Below, one piece after another: positions 23,780 to 34,922 of a stretch of DNA of 64,000 bases. A program made the translations under genes and the position numbers. The notes under the pieces are model-generated. The model saw nothing but the letters and a program-made list of their open reading frames with translations. It ran no database searches and was not told the DNA's origin. Position 1 is the stretch's first letter, and every line of letters starts with the position of its first letter. Source of the DNA: Akebia trifoliata (taxonomy: Eukaryota > Streptophyta > Magnoliopsida > Ranunculales > Lardizabalaceae); assembly GCA_017979445.1 (NCBI GenBank), contig CM030708.1, forward strand, positions 30,041,613 to 30,105,612, in the 5' to 3' direction.

Positions 23780-24007
23780 TATGGTTTCAAAATTTGTTCG
23801 AGATCGAGATGTGTTATCTGAGTCGTCTCGGTATCAGGTATGGACGAGATGGATGGACAAGCCAATTTTTCAGATGAGATTTAAAATCCCACGTTCATTT
23901 TTCTCAATATTGAACAAGACATCTCAAATATATAGGACAACTCATCCGAGATGACTCGATATCTGGCATGGGCAAGACGAGACACGAAACCGAGTTTTAA
24001 AACCATG
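23780..24007. mobile_element. CATGGTTTTAAAACTCG element, copy 2
   Basis: Starts TATGGTTTCAAAATTTGTTC and ends GAGTTTTAAAACCATG. It shares GAGATCGAGATGTGTTATC and GACGAGACACGAAACC with copies 1 and 3. It is older than copy 1, since the left end has several changes and no clear target duplication is left. Confidence 0.65.
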
Positions 24008-24059
24008 TTCTCCGTGAAATCTCTAAAGTCTAAACATGAGACTCGAGTCAATGAAAGAT

Positions 24060-24140
24060 CGATTTAAAACTCGCTCGAGCGAATTCGGTTCAGTTCCGAC
24101 TCGCTATACTCGAATTGTAGTCGTCCGAGTTTTAAAAGGT
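24060..24140. repeat. miniature derivative of the TTTTAAAACTCG family beside the NOP10 promoter
   Basis: An 80-bp piece begins GATTTAAAACTCGCTCGAGC and ends GTCGTCCGAGTTTTAAAA, so only the terminal arms remain around a short middle. It ends about 15 bp before the telo-box of NOP10. Confidence 0.5.
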
Positions 24141-24155
24141 TAAGAGGTTTATGAG

Positions 24156-24185
24156 TTAGGGTTTTGGGATGTTTATACTTTATAG
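24156..24185 (+). promoter_or_regulatory. NOP10 promoter: telo-box and TATA-like element
   Basis: TTAGGGTTT at 24156-24164 is the reverse of the plant telo-box AAACCCTAA, which is common in promoters of ribosome-biogenesis and translation genes. TTTATACTTTATAG at 24172-24185 is a plausible TATA region about 170 bp before the ATG. Both fit the gene downstream. Activity is inferred. Confidence 0.55.
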
Positions 24186-24349
24186 TCATTGGCGCCACAA
24201 GACTCGTGCTATACGTGTTCTCTTTCATTCGTCTTCGTCTGGGCAGCTTTATCTCTCTCTATCTCTCTGCGATTTCATACGATTTCGTTCTCAAATCCCT
24301 AAATTTTGGGGGTTTTACAGGTTTTGAGACGATATTCTGCTTGGCTACA

Positions 24350-26021
24350 ATGTATCTCCAGTTCTACATAAATGAAAATGGTGATAAAGTCTACACGACC
24401 AAGGTACTCTATTTCTATTATTCGACTTCTCTCTCAGTTCTAGATATCATTCATTGTTTCCCTGCAATTGTTTTCCGTTCTTGAGTTATAATTATAGATC
24501 TTGAAACCAATTGGTTCACCATCACAAAGCAACACCCCTTTGTAGTGGTTCTTTAGGTCTAGGAAGGTCTCATCTCCTTGCTTTTTTTCTCTCTTTCGTT
24601 TTTATTCAATTTTTCACTTATATAAAAAAAAAAAAAATCAATCCAATCCGACAGAAATCAACCTAGAATTGAAGAAGCAAATCGAAGTTGTGTGTTGTGT
24701 TTATGTGCTGTGCGTGCGTGCGTGTGTGTGTGCGTGTGTGTGTGGGTAGGTGGTTGTGCGTGTGTGTGTGCGCGCACGCGTGCAATCTTGTCATAGTATT
24801 TCTCTTTATTGACCTTCATTGCTTTTATATTCACAGAAAGAATCACCACTTGGGTTGGCTACACAATCTGCTCATCCAGGTAACATTATTGGATCTTTTA
24901 AAAAAATAAAAATAAATTAAAAGAAGGATCTCTAGGATTTTTATTTTCAAAGCTTTATTTTTTTACTGGTTTCCATAGTAGAATTGATGTTTAGATTAGT
25001 TGGACAGATATTTGTGACTAAACTACGAAGAATCCTAGTCCCTATAAAAAAAAAAGAAAAAGAAAAAGAAAAAGAAAACAAGAATGATGATGATCTTTGT
25101 TTCTATTGTTGTTTATAGCTCTCATTGATACATTAAGAATCCGATATGGAAACAAAAAGAATGTCTGACCTTCTATACATATGAAGCTTTATAAGTGCTA
25201 TGTTGTGGTGTCCTAACTCATTTTTGTTTTAGGCATAATTAAACAAAATTTTATAGGAGTTAAATTAGCTTCTCAAGTTTAGTTGAATTGAGCAAAGTTG
25301 GTTGGGACAATCGTACGAAGAAAGTTTTCCCACTTAAATGAAATTTGGATTGGGAATTTTATCAGTTAGAGATTGGATGTCCTATTTGTTGTGGTGTAGT
25401 ATATTGAAAATGCAAAGCTGACAAGGCTTCTATGTCATTGTTTGCAAGGCTTTCGTTTTGTTAACAAACCTGAGTGTTTATTATTTGATATTTTGAAAAT
25501 TGGTGAAAAACTTACTATGCTCTGAAGGCCAAGGAATTTGGTGGCCCAGAAATACCCTAAAAAGAACTATTTACATTACTTTGTTTCTATTATCTAACAA
25601 GATAGATAGATAGATTTTTTTTTTGATAAGTAACAAGATAGATAGATTGCTGGGCCTAGACTCATAGCTCAGTTGGTTTGACACATTGCAAGGCAACCTT
25701 GAGGTTGTGGGTTCAGTCCAGCTTACTCATAAAAAAAATGATAGATAGATTGAGGAGGATGTTGTCCATAGAATTGGAGTTAGACAGGTCAGATAGGGTA
25801 GTTGTGTAATCCCTGTTGGAATTCTTAGACACTGTTCTAAAATATGTAAGATTCTTTCTGTATAAATTGTGGATTTGTTTAATTTCTTGAAATCTTTGTT
25901 GAAGAAACAATTTAAAATTGCAGCTCGTTTCTCCCCTGATGACAAGTACTCGAGGCAGAGAGTTCTTTTGAAGAAACGATTTGGATTGCTGCCAACTCAA
26001 AAGCCACCCCCAAAGTATTGA
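24350..26021 (+). CDS. H/ACA snoRNP subunit NOP10
   Basis: Three exons, 24350-24403, 24837-24879 and 25924-26021, with GT-AG borders, give 195 bases: 64 residues and a stop, the usual eukaryotic length. The protein starts [18 protein letters not shown], continues [20 protein letters not shown] and ends [10 protein letters not shown], which matches plant NOP10 throughout. NOP10 binds the dyskerin/CBF5-GAR1-NHP2 core and is needed for rRNA pseudouridylation and ribosome biogenesis in the nucleolus; in other eukaryotes it also belongs to telomerase RNP. The N-terminal part usually forms a small zinc-binding or zinc-like beta motif, and the eukaryotic form has lost the cysteines, as here. Intron 1 carries a long TG/CG microsatellite and intron 2 a SINE. 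It is the only plus-strand gene found. Confidence 0.97.
24689..24782. repeat. (TG)n/(CG)n microsatellite in NOP10 intron 1
   Basis: An alternating TG tract with CG interruptions, ending GCGCGCACGCGTGC. Alternating purine-pyrimidine sequence of this kind can adopt Z-DNA. It also creates spurious open frames on both strands. Confidence 0.85.
25596..25649 (-). mobile_element. minimal LINE-tail insertion flanked by AACAAGATAGATAGAT
   Basis: AACAAGATAGATAGAT occurs at 25596 and again at 25632. Between them lies little more than poly(T) and GATAAGT, the reverse of the 3' end seen on the LINEs at 8526 and 26383. It reads as an extremely 5'-truncated LINE insertion. The GATA repeat nature of the site makes slippage an alternative. 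Confidence 0.45.
25637..25752 (+). mobile_element. tRNA-derived SINE, copy 1, in NOP10 intron 2
   Basis: The body (25650-25739) contains TAGCTCAGTTGG at 25665-25676, a pol III A box, and GGGTTCAGTCC at 25709-25719, a B box, followed by an A-rich tail. GATAGATAGATTG flanks both sides (25637-25649 and 25740-25752) as the target duplication. It is a short SINE derived from a tRNA-like head. Diverged relatives lie at 28900 and, inverted, at 37957. Confidence 0.85.
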
Positions 26022-26379
26022 ATGGGTAACTAGAAACTTTTTGTTCCTTAAGGTAAGAATTGTATTAAGTGTTTGGTAATTTTATGAGTTTGCAGTGAAG
26101 TTTGAAACCTTATCGTCATTTTGCAATGAGAACTGAAACTTATAAAGGAGCTGTAATTGACAATATTAAGGTAAGATGAAAGTGATGTTGCTTTACAAGT
26201 ATAGAGCTGAGTCTGAGCCAGCTTGATCACCACAGGTAAGTCTAAACCGACCGAGTGTGTCGGTTACTTCATTTCTTATCCGAAAACTTGGTCATTGTAT
26301 CTGGGTTCTTGATATACTCAGTGAAGTTGACTGGGTTTGAGTTGGTTTTATGCATATTTTCTATATGGTAACGATTTTA

Positions 26380-26640
26380 CATTTTTTTTGTGATAAGTAT
26401 AAAATTTTAAAAATATCAGAAGGAGAAAATGAAGGAGGCTGAGGTATCCCGAATAAGAAAGAACAAAGCCAAAACAAAAATTTAAAAACAAAAGAAAAGA
26501 AGCCACCGAAGAGCTATCTTACAAACTACAAAGATTATCCCATCTAAATACAAAATCCTCGAAAGAAAGCTTAGTGATCTCCTTATTCAACTCTGCCCAA
26601 AGAAACCACCACTGTAAAATTGTCATACATACCGAATTGC
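26380..26640 (-). mobile_element. LINE 3' fragment
   Basis: On the minus strand, 26520-26620 encodes WWFLWAELNKEITKLSFEDF then VFRWDNLCSL and a stop. This is parallel in layout to the C-terminus of the LINE at 8526-8821 (FFDDFTARWDWVCSI). The element ends in poly(A), seen as T8 followed by GTGATAAGT at about 26383. A target duplication was not found. Confidence 0.6.
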
Positions 26641-28899
26641 AATTAATATGAAGTTGGATTTTTTTGGAGGGTAGTTAATGATTCTCGTTCTTCTATCCCT
26701 TTTTCATTAAAAGAGCCTTCCCCAATAGAAGATGATATATTCCTAATTAGTCCCTGAGTTTTAGATGGTTGCTTGTTAGTAAACTTTTTTATTTCTTAAT
26801 GGTCCTTCAACCTCATCTAGTTATAATGTTTTTGAAATACCCAAACCTCTCTCTTTTTCACATACTTTGGATTTTCAATGGTGATTCCAATCATTTTTTA
26901 CGATCTTGTTTTTCATGAATAACAAATGAATTTGATATATTTCTGATTGTGAACATTTAGTTGTATTTTTTGATTTATAACAAAAAAAAAAGAGTATGAA
27001 ATTGAGATTAATTTTTTTTATATATAATAAAAATATTGAACCCAAAAATGAAAAGCAATGAGCTTGATGTTAGTAAAACTCACAATTTTTTGTTTGTTTT
27101 TTTTTTTTGTTTTTACTAAAATACATGGAAAGATTGACTAAAAACTTGACATAACAACTTGTGTGGAGGATTTCAAACCAAAAGAATCATCCTTGATGGA
27201 TTTTCATTTAAAAATGAAGTAATTTTTTTATTAAAATCTTATTTTTTTAATACATCTTCAAAATGCCTGAAATGATTTTTTTTTTTTCCTTCACAAATCC
27301 TTTCCTTTGGAATGGTGTCTCTGAAATTCATTTAGGATGTTGAAAATCCAATCTTTTTGGACAAAAATGATGAGTAGTTTAAATATTTCAATCTTAAGAG
27401 CTGTGTCGATTGGGATTCAAGAACCCATTATAAATATTTATTTTTACTAAATGGGCTATTAAGAGAACCCTAAAACTTAGGGACTAAATAGAAATAAATC
27501 CCTCTTCCAAGGTCCTTAAAGTAATTTTCCTTTAAAAAAAAAAAGTAATTAGAAGAATTGAGTTTTTTGTTTTTATATACTATTTTTTTAATCAAACAGG
27601 ACATCCACTTCCGAGTTTCTAACATTTTATTTGTTGGGTGGGGAGGCAAAGCTAAATAATTCACATTATAAATAATAATTTTTTTTATTGAGAAAAGACA
27701 TTTCAGAAAAGAACAAGGAAAAAAACCAGAAGGTAAGAGAATGACTAAAAATGCACCCCAAAGGCCAAAAGTCACGGCCCAAATGGAAACAAAATGCAAT
27801 TCGAAAAATGGGACTTTAAGACGGCTCACTTGTAACAAAATCTTACATGATGCACTTAATATCCTTAAGAACATCAAACCCATGATGTTGATGATAACTT
27901 CATTGATGTCCAATTCTACAAAACTCTCTTTCTAGATCAGACATGATTATTTGGAAAAAAAAAAAACTTTGAAGTAGGCAGCTTCAAAATTCTGAAGGAA
28001 CCCTCTCCACTGGATTACATGTGGCATTTCCAAGGAGGTATTCCAAATTTTGAGTTCTACTCAAAAATTGCTAAATTTAAAACACCAACATGCAAGCATT
28101 TAGGTCACCATTCAATTGGAACAAGACATACCAAAGCAAAATGGATGAATTAAACATCCAATCAACCTTATTCTTTCAATCGCATAGAAATAACATACTT
28201 TCCAAACATCATTTGTAGACCAAAAAGTTTTGAAAGGTTCAATCTCTACCCTAGAAACTCATTGATATTGTCATATTGCCAAGTGGTTGGCAACTTCTGG
28301 TCATTGACATATACTAAGATGTCTGTTTTGACATATGGAAGGACTGCACTCGTTCATGTCTTATGTCAAGAAACAATTGTTTATGAACTGCAACCCCTAG
28401 GAATCTATAAATCTGCAAAACTTTGATTCACACTGAGTTTATTTAAGGAAAAAAAAACTTTCAAAAAGGACTACTTGTTCCATAACAAAATTGAACCGCA
28501 GAAATGTAAGCCTCAGTTCCTATACCAATGATCTCTATTCATTATTACTAAGAGACAGTATCCTACTTACTCAACAAATCGTGCAGACTTGTAATCCACC
28601 TTTCGGCCTCCAGATGGAAGGGGTAATCCAAAGAGCACAACATGTAGATCAATCTCAAAAACTTCCCTGGCATCAAACAATCCGGAGAATGATGAGCTTG
28701 GGGATGATTAGTGGAAATCTGATTTCAACTAAACAATATTTCTATTAAAATAATCAACTGTTTTCAACTTCCTCAAAGATCCTTGCTCTTGAGGTATTTC
28801 AACGTTGAAAGATACAAAATCTTGAGGTTGAAGATGACAGTACAAAATTGTACACTAAGGGTTGAAGATTAACAGTTTTTTTTGTTGTTGTTGAGAAAA

Positions 28900-28970
28900 G
28901 GTATTTTGACACACTTTAACGCAACTTTGAGGTCGTGGGTTGATTTCAGCTTGCCTATCACAAAGAAAAA
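28900..28970 (+). repeat. SINE remnant, copy 2
   Basis: TTGACACACTTTAACGCAAC then TTTGAGGTCGTGGGTTGATT and CAGCTTGCCTATCAC parallels the middle and B-box half of the SINE at 25650. The A-box half is lost or unrecognisable. Confidence 0.6.
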
Positions 28971-29333
28971 CTAAAGCATATTCGAATTCCATAATGTAAG
29001 AAATAAGGGAAAAGAAAACTGTGCTCTTGGGGTCCATAAGAGAAGTGACAGAGAAAAGAAATAGACATTTATCCATGCACATATGTCCTTCTAAATAAGA
29101 GTGCAGATTAAGAATAAAGACAACATACAACAAAATTTAAATGAATTTCTTGAAATTTTATATCCCATGATTGAAAAACTCTAAACTGTATGTAGCCAAA
29201 AACGAGGAGAAGAAGAGTAATTACCTTGTGAAACATGCTTTGATGGATGACCATTGCCAGTTTGAGCAAACAAACACCAAATCGATGTCTAAAGCCAGCA
29301 TTGAAAATGCTTGAACTTCTGCAACTCTAGTGT

Positions 29334-31097
29334 CTACTTTAAAATAATTTCTTGTCTAACAACCTTGCGCTCGATCAACTTCTGATGTAACTTTGAAGCC
29401 TCTTCCTTCATACCAGCAGAAGCAACCCCTTTGATCAGATTAGTATAAATTGTCTCACTGGGCTTACGCTGACTCGCGACCATCATGTCTAGAACTTGGA
29501 TTGCAAGATCAATCTTGTTATTTCTGCATAATTCTTGGATCACAACACCAAAGGTACTTGTTCTAATCCTATGGTTTCTCCTATCCATTTCCCTCAACAT
29601 CTCCACGGCATCCTCTACTAGACCCTCATGACAAAAACCCCCAATCAAAGAACGGTACGTAATATCATCGGGATTAATCCCACTTTCAATCATCTTCTTG
29701 TACAACCCCATTGCTTTCTTCACATCTCCCTGCCTTGTCAATCCATCGATCACAGTGTTAAAGGTGATCAAAACAGGAAAACAACCAATATTCCCTAATG
29801 ACTCAAGTATATGAAGTGCCTCATTTGTCATGCCTTCTTTACATAAAGCCCCCAAGAGAGTATTATAAGTGATGATATCAGGAGAACATTCCCGACAAAT
29901 CATTTCAGCTAAGAAATCAACGGCTCGATCCAAAAGCCCATGTTTACATAACCCATTCATCAAAATATTGTAAGTAACAATAGTAGGAGGATTAGAAGTC
30001 TCGTTCATGATTGAGAGGATCTCGTCGACTTCATCCCAATACCCACGACTGCATAGACAATGGAGAAGGGTGTTATATGTGACCGAATTGGGTTCCATTC
30101 CACGCGATAAAAGACTGATGATCACTGATGTAGTATCTCCATACTTCCCCTCCTTACAAGTAGAGTTAACAAGAGAGTTGTAGGTCACAATATCGGGATA
30201 ACATCCTTCGATTTCCATATCTCTCAATACCTCCATAGCCCGTTCAGCGCCGCAGTGCCTGCAGACAAGCTCAATCAGCACGGTATACGTGATCAGATAT
30301 GGAGGACAGCCCGTTTGCAATTGATCCTTCCAGAACCCAATTGCATGGTCAAACTGACCATGTTCGAACATGCATCGGAGTATCGTGTTATATGTGATTA
30401 CGTCAGGAGGGCAACCACTTAGACTCATGTCTTCCAAGAGATCAATAGCAGATTTCAAATGCCCTGTCTTACATAGACCACCAATTAACATGTTGTACGT
30501 AATAATATCCGGCACCCCACCAGACATAACCATGATTCTGAGGACATTTGAAGCCTTATCAATACGTCCGATTTTAATCAGGCCTCGGATTACATTTATG
30601 CAAGTCGGGAAGTGTGGGATCTGGCTTTTACGTGCCATCACATCGACAAGGTTTGATGCTTCGACTAACTTCCCATGGCTGCCGAAACTATGAAGAATAT
30701 CATTATTGGATTCCTCATCATTCTCAACAAAGGGTCCATCAAAATTCAAGTACATTGAATTTTGAGGTCTCTTATAATCAATTTTTGTCTCCCTTGTATT
30801 CTTATGAACTCCTGTTACAGATTTTTCCAAGCTTCGATTCTCATTCCTACCCTCGTTAACCTTATCAGTGAAGATACTTCTTTGCTGCCCTCTGCATTTT
30901 AATGCAAATCTGTTTCTTCTGAACCCAAAATCTCCACTACTTTGTAAATAAGATTCAAGTTTAACCTTGTTAGAGCTTAAACAAACAAAGTCTATGTTCA
31001 TCGAACAATGGGTAATACTATGGTTACGGTTCACATGTAATGCTTGGAAACAATCAATGCCGCCTATACATTTCTGTGACAAAACTGAATGTCCCAT
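29334..31097 (-). CDS. P-class pentatricopeptide repeat protein, At1g08610-like
   Basis: A single uninterrupted frame of 587 residues, as is usual for plant PPR genes. From about residue 163 to 582 there are twelve tandem 35-residue PPR motifs without gaps, for example starting IITYNMLIGGLCKTGHL and VITYNTILRCMFEHGQF. No E, DYW, PPR-long or SMR extension follows, so it is a P-class protein that binds RNA without editing domains. The first 160 residues are less conserved and begin with a basic, serine-containing stretch that fits an organelle transit peptide. The sequence recalls Arabidopsis At1g08610 closely, including FWKDQLQTGCPP and LIELVCRHCG; its RNA target is not known to me. A leader intron is possible, because the TTCAG just before the ATG looks like an acceptor. 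Confidence 0.95.
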   Translation of the reverse strand: MGHSVLSQKCIGGIDCFQALHVNRNHSITHCSMNIDFVCLSSNKVKLESYLQSSGDFGFRRNRFALKCRGQQRSIFTDKVNEGRNENRSLEKSVTGVHKNTRETKIDYKRPQNSMYLNFDGPFVENDEESNNDILHSFGSHGKLVEASNLVDVMARKSQIPHFPTCINVIRGLIKIGRIDKASNVLRIMVMSGGVPDIITYNMLIGGLCKTGHLKSAIDLLEDMSLSGCPPDVITYNTILRCMFEHGQFDHAIGFWKDQLQTGCPPYLITYTVLIELVCRHCGAERAMEVLRDMEIEGCYPDIVTYNSLVNSTCKEGKYGDTTSVIISLLSRGMEPNSVTYNTLLHCLCSRGYWDEVDEILSIMNETSNPPTIVTYNILMNGLCKHGLLDRAVDFLAEMICRECSPDIITYNTLLGALCKEGMTNEALHILESLGNIGCFPVLITFNTVIDGLTRQGDVKKAMGLYKKMIESGINPDDITYRSLIGGFCHEGLVEDAVEMLREMDRRNHRIRTSTFGVVIQELCRNNKIDLAIQVLDMMVASQRKPSETIYTNLIKGVASAGMKEEASKLHQKLIERKVVRQEIILK

Positions 31098-32656
31098 CTT
31101 TCTTCGTCGCTACGAAAGAACCTGAATGAGTTATTGGGTAGTATAAAACATCTTCTTTGTGATCAAAACTATTAGATTCTCATTAGAAACTCCCCTATCT
31201 TTTTGTGGGTTTCTCACTGAAGTCTGAATTTTGCTTGGTTCAAGGTCTCAGATTTCTCTTCTACTTCAGAAATCAAATACAGATATGTTAGCATCACAAG
31301 AAGAATATATCTTTTAAGACACAAACAGTAAACTTCAAATCAAGAACAATGAGAAAAAACAAAATTTAAAATTTATGAACAATAATACTTAAATTCTACA
31401 GATAATAAAAAATTGAAAAATATTAAACCCCAATCACAGATTAAACTAAGAAAATAACACACAAGCTTGAAAAATCAAACTCAAAATACACAAACACCAA
31501 CAAATTAAAAAACCCATTTTATAAAATTGTGATTAAAAACAAACCAAGTTTAAATAACCATCAAATCAGCTAGGAAGCACAACAAAAATGATGAAAAATA
31601 CAAAATTACAGTGCAACCCTACAAACCAAACGAAATGATGATTAATATAAAGAAATGAAAATTACCCATTAAAGAACAATGAAAGATTGAAATAAGAAAA
31701 ACAAGAGATTTGGATTCAGAAGTGAAAGAAAGCCTACTCTTTATCCGTTCTTCTGTTTTGGTTGAAGGTGTTCGTTCGTCTCTGTACAGAGCGACAGAGA
31801 GAGAGCTTCTACAGATACTTGGTGGGGCGTGAATAACTAGGGTTTTGAAGAAAAAACTCAGCCACGTCAGCACTTAGTTAATAACGAAGATTGCGACAAA
31901 TTGCCGTTTCTTTCAAAATGTAGCTGTGAACTCGTCTGATCGACTCGTTATGTTGATTTTTGAGTTAACTCATTACTAAAACTTGCAAGAACCAACTCTC
32001 CTGTTCAATTCGAAATCAGAACGAGTTATATTAGAAACTCGACCGAGTTATGCGTTTATATCCTGGGTGTTTATTCTTTTGGGGTGTGGTTCGTATTTTT
32101 CGAAATCTCTATACCCTTTTTAATAATTCTCTCGTTATATATTTTACATTTTTCAAAAAATAAAAATATCATTTTATTTGCCCAAATTGACATCCGAGTC
32201 ATCGAGTCAGGACAATCGATCAGGAATCGAGTCAAAGTTTAATAGAGAACTGCTATTGGCACCCTATCTTTTACTTATCACACCCCAATTAAAGATTACA
32301 ACACACTGTTAAAACATTATAAAGGTTTGGCTTAAATTATTATTTCAACATTAAACAATATTATAACTCGTCCAAATAATTTCTTTAATCGTTTACAATT
32401 ATGATTAGGCTCGTATAAAATCTTAAATTCAAAAAATAAAAATCTAACTAAAAAGAGAGTTTTTATTGACACCCCAACTTTAATTTACTCCCAACCATTA
32501 TGAATCCCGATCCATTATGACTTGATTTGATGAGTGATCGTTGAGTGGAACTCATAGATAGGGCAAGCCAAGCCAGTTTTAATAATAGTTGGGCTGCCTG
32601 TGGTTTCACCTATCAAAGTCCATTTCATTCCGAAAAGCTAATAGACAATTATTTTT

Positions 32657-33303
32657 TAGGGGTGCACGTGGTTTGGTTTGGTTCGGATTGGGATAAAATT
32701 GGAATCGAACTGAACTTGATCGGTTCTACAAAATTAGAATCGAAATCGAACCGACTATCCCTGGAATCAAATCAACACAAATCAAGTTTAGTTTGATTCG
32801 ATTCTCAGGTTTCCTAAACATAGTTATCAAAACATCAATTATCAAATTTTGCGATAAAAAAATCCACGACCATTAATGATTTCAGTCAAAAGACATAACA
32901 AAAAGGATGACATTGAAGATATAATATTAATATCTCTATAATCTCAATTACCTACCTAATAACGTGAGTGGTTTTTTTTTTAAATTGAAACTCATTAGAT
33001 AGTTGGGACAATGTCATTCGGACCCCTCAGGTTGAAAATTAAATTTGTTAGAATACAGAAAACAAACCATAAGAGCTATTTTTTGTTATATTTAATTTTA
33101 CTTGTTAAATAAATATATATGTTTCGATTCTCAGTTTGATTCAGTTTTAGAATTCCCTGAATCGAGAATCGAACCAAATCAATCAATTTTTCCAAATTGT
33201 AAACTAAAACTGAACCGATGAACTAAAGAATCGAACCAAATTAATCTAAAATGCCTTGGCTCGATTTGGTTCTCGATTTGGCCTGATCCAATGTGCACCC
33301 CTA
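32657..33303. mobile_element. hAT-like non-autonomous element with AGGGGTGCAC termini
   Basis: Left end TTTAGGGGTGCACGTGG, right end AATGTGCACCCCTA. The interior is built from TTCGGTTC, AATCGAACC and CGATTC words that pair between the halves. Ends of the type TAGGGGTGCA are common on plant hAT MITEs. The target duplication is not clear. Confidence 0.65.
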
Positions 33304-33499
33304 TTGCTTGTGATTTTCTCCTTAATTTGAGTAAAAGATTTTGTGAAAAACAAGTTGACATGCAGGAAAGTTAAACAAAGAACGTCAAAAGAAAAAGGTC
33401 AAGAAGGGAAAAAAATGAAGGAAGAAAGTAAGAAAAGGGGTTGAGAAACTGTGGCACTATATTTCATAAAAAATGTTAAAAAAATATTTGAAGGTCTGT

Positions 33500-34206
33500 G
33501 TTATAGGCACCCCAACAAATTGTTCTGAAGTTTAGAGCACCTCAGCTGATCAAAGCACCCCATCTTCTTCTTTGTTTGAATAGTTTAAGCTTTTCTCCTC
33601 CACCACAATCATTAAAACAGTCACCACCGTTGGAGTTCCTGCAAAAACGCTACATTCTTCCTCATTTCCTTCCCGACTACCCATCAATACTAGCGGAGCA
33701 CCCACACGAGTAGGTTTTATACTTTTCTTCGTTTTCTTTCCCATGGTTACTACCACCACTACGTTGAGTACAACCGAACACAACCACCACCACGTTTTCT
33801 TCATTTTCTTTAAGTAAATTAAGGTAGAAAGGCTTTTAAAAACCCTGCATTTGAATTTCTACTTCATTTGGGATGAATGGCTTCAACCTCCAATTCCATC
33901 TACACTTTCTTCCATTTTTGTTAGGTTAGGATTTTCAACCCACAAATGATAGAGAAAATGATATATAAAAGATAAGGAGAGGGATGAGAGAGAGAATGAG
34001 ATGATTGTCCGAATATGATGCCAGAGTTGGTGAGATTTTTTTTTTTTAAGGTGGGAAAACCCTCCACCACCTTATTCAAATATGAAGGAGGAAGAAATAA
34101 GGCGAAGATGGAAGAAGGTAAAAACGTGGGTTGCCCTCATCAAGGTAAAAACTTTTTAAGTTTTTGATTGTTCGAGGGCGCCCTTATTAAAAAGATGGGC
34201 ACCCCC
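33500..34206. repeat. candidate element between GGCACCCC and GGGCACCCCC
   Basis: The stretch opens with TTATAGGCACCCCAACAAAT and closes with AAAAAGATGGGCACCCCCCT. Similar CTATTGGCACCC / TTGACACCCC words stand at 32270 and 32468. The borders are not proper inverted repeats, so the element type is open. Confidence 0.3.
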
Positions 34207-34654
34207 CTAACCGCAACCATATTTGAATAACTCTCTTTAATTTTCCTCTATTTGAAAAAAAATAAATTGATTTAATAATCAATTTAAATAACTTAATTAA
34301 CTCATCTAGGACATTAAACATTAGTGAAACTTGATTGATGTGAACGTAAGAGTTGCTTAAATTTACCCATTCATGTTACCCTATCATTCTATAGAATTAG
34401 AGAATTAGAATTAGAGTTAGTAAATGGGCTTCTGTTGCATGATGTGATTGATGCATTCAAGCCAAATTAAAAGAGATTTTAATAAGAAAACAAGAAAATT
34501 GATGTATTAGAAAGTTGAATGATGGAGGAATTTAAAAAGTAGCATTTAATAAAGAGAGATTTATTGGGGCAGACTTATCTGTTGCAATTTTGTTTTAAAA
34601 ACTCGCTTGCTTTATCAAGTTTGTTACTACAACAAACCTTAACTGATGAATCAT

Positions 34655-34922
34655 GCTCACATGACTAACTTAGTAAGATTTGAAATATCTTACTAAGGTT
34701 CTTTGGGCCCACATGGATTATCAGATTAGAAATCCAACAGCAGGTTTCGTGGAAAAACTCATGTTCAAAAGAAAAACAATTCAAAACAAAAAACCTTTTT
34801 TGAGTTTGATCATAGGTGTCGAAAATTGATGACTAATAAATTTCCAAATTTAAAACTAAAACTCAATGGATTTTTTTAAAGTCTTCATAATTTTGTTCTT
34901 TATAACCCTTTGACATTAGATC
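34655..34922 (+). repeat. 290-bp dispersed repeat, copy 3
   Basis: Contains AACTTAGTAAGATTTGAAAT, CTTACTAAGGTTCTTTGGGC, GAAATCCAACAGCAGG and CTTCATAATTTTGTTCTTTA in the same order as copies 1 and 2. It is the most diverged of the three. Confidence 0.6.

Larger units (their letters stand above)
26022..29333. other. spacer between NOP10 and the PPR gene
   Basis: The NOP10 3' UTR is followed by AT-rich spacer. It holds a LINE 3' fragment (26380-26640), a long T/A-rich part and a SINE-like copy (28900-28970). The PPR 3' UTR covers the last bases. No protein-coding gene is recognised. Confidence 0.5.

Noticed and set aside
24658..24909. Open frames over the TG microsatellite
   Set aside because: Repeats of CVCVR or THTHT arise from the (TG)n tract within NOP10 intron 1.
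27470..27913. 147-codon minus-strand frame
   Set aside because: AT-rich composition, no recognisable domain and no splice partners. It may cover an old retroelement tail but cannot be supported.
30370..30859. Open frames antisense to the PPR gene
   Set aside because: They are shadows of the PPR coding sequence; the minus-strand frame explains the region fully.
33550..33804. 84-codon minus-strand frame with valine-rich start
   Set aside because: It lies in a candidate element, has low complexity and no known domain.
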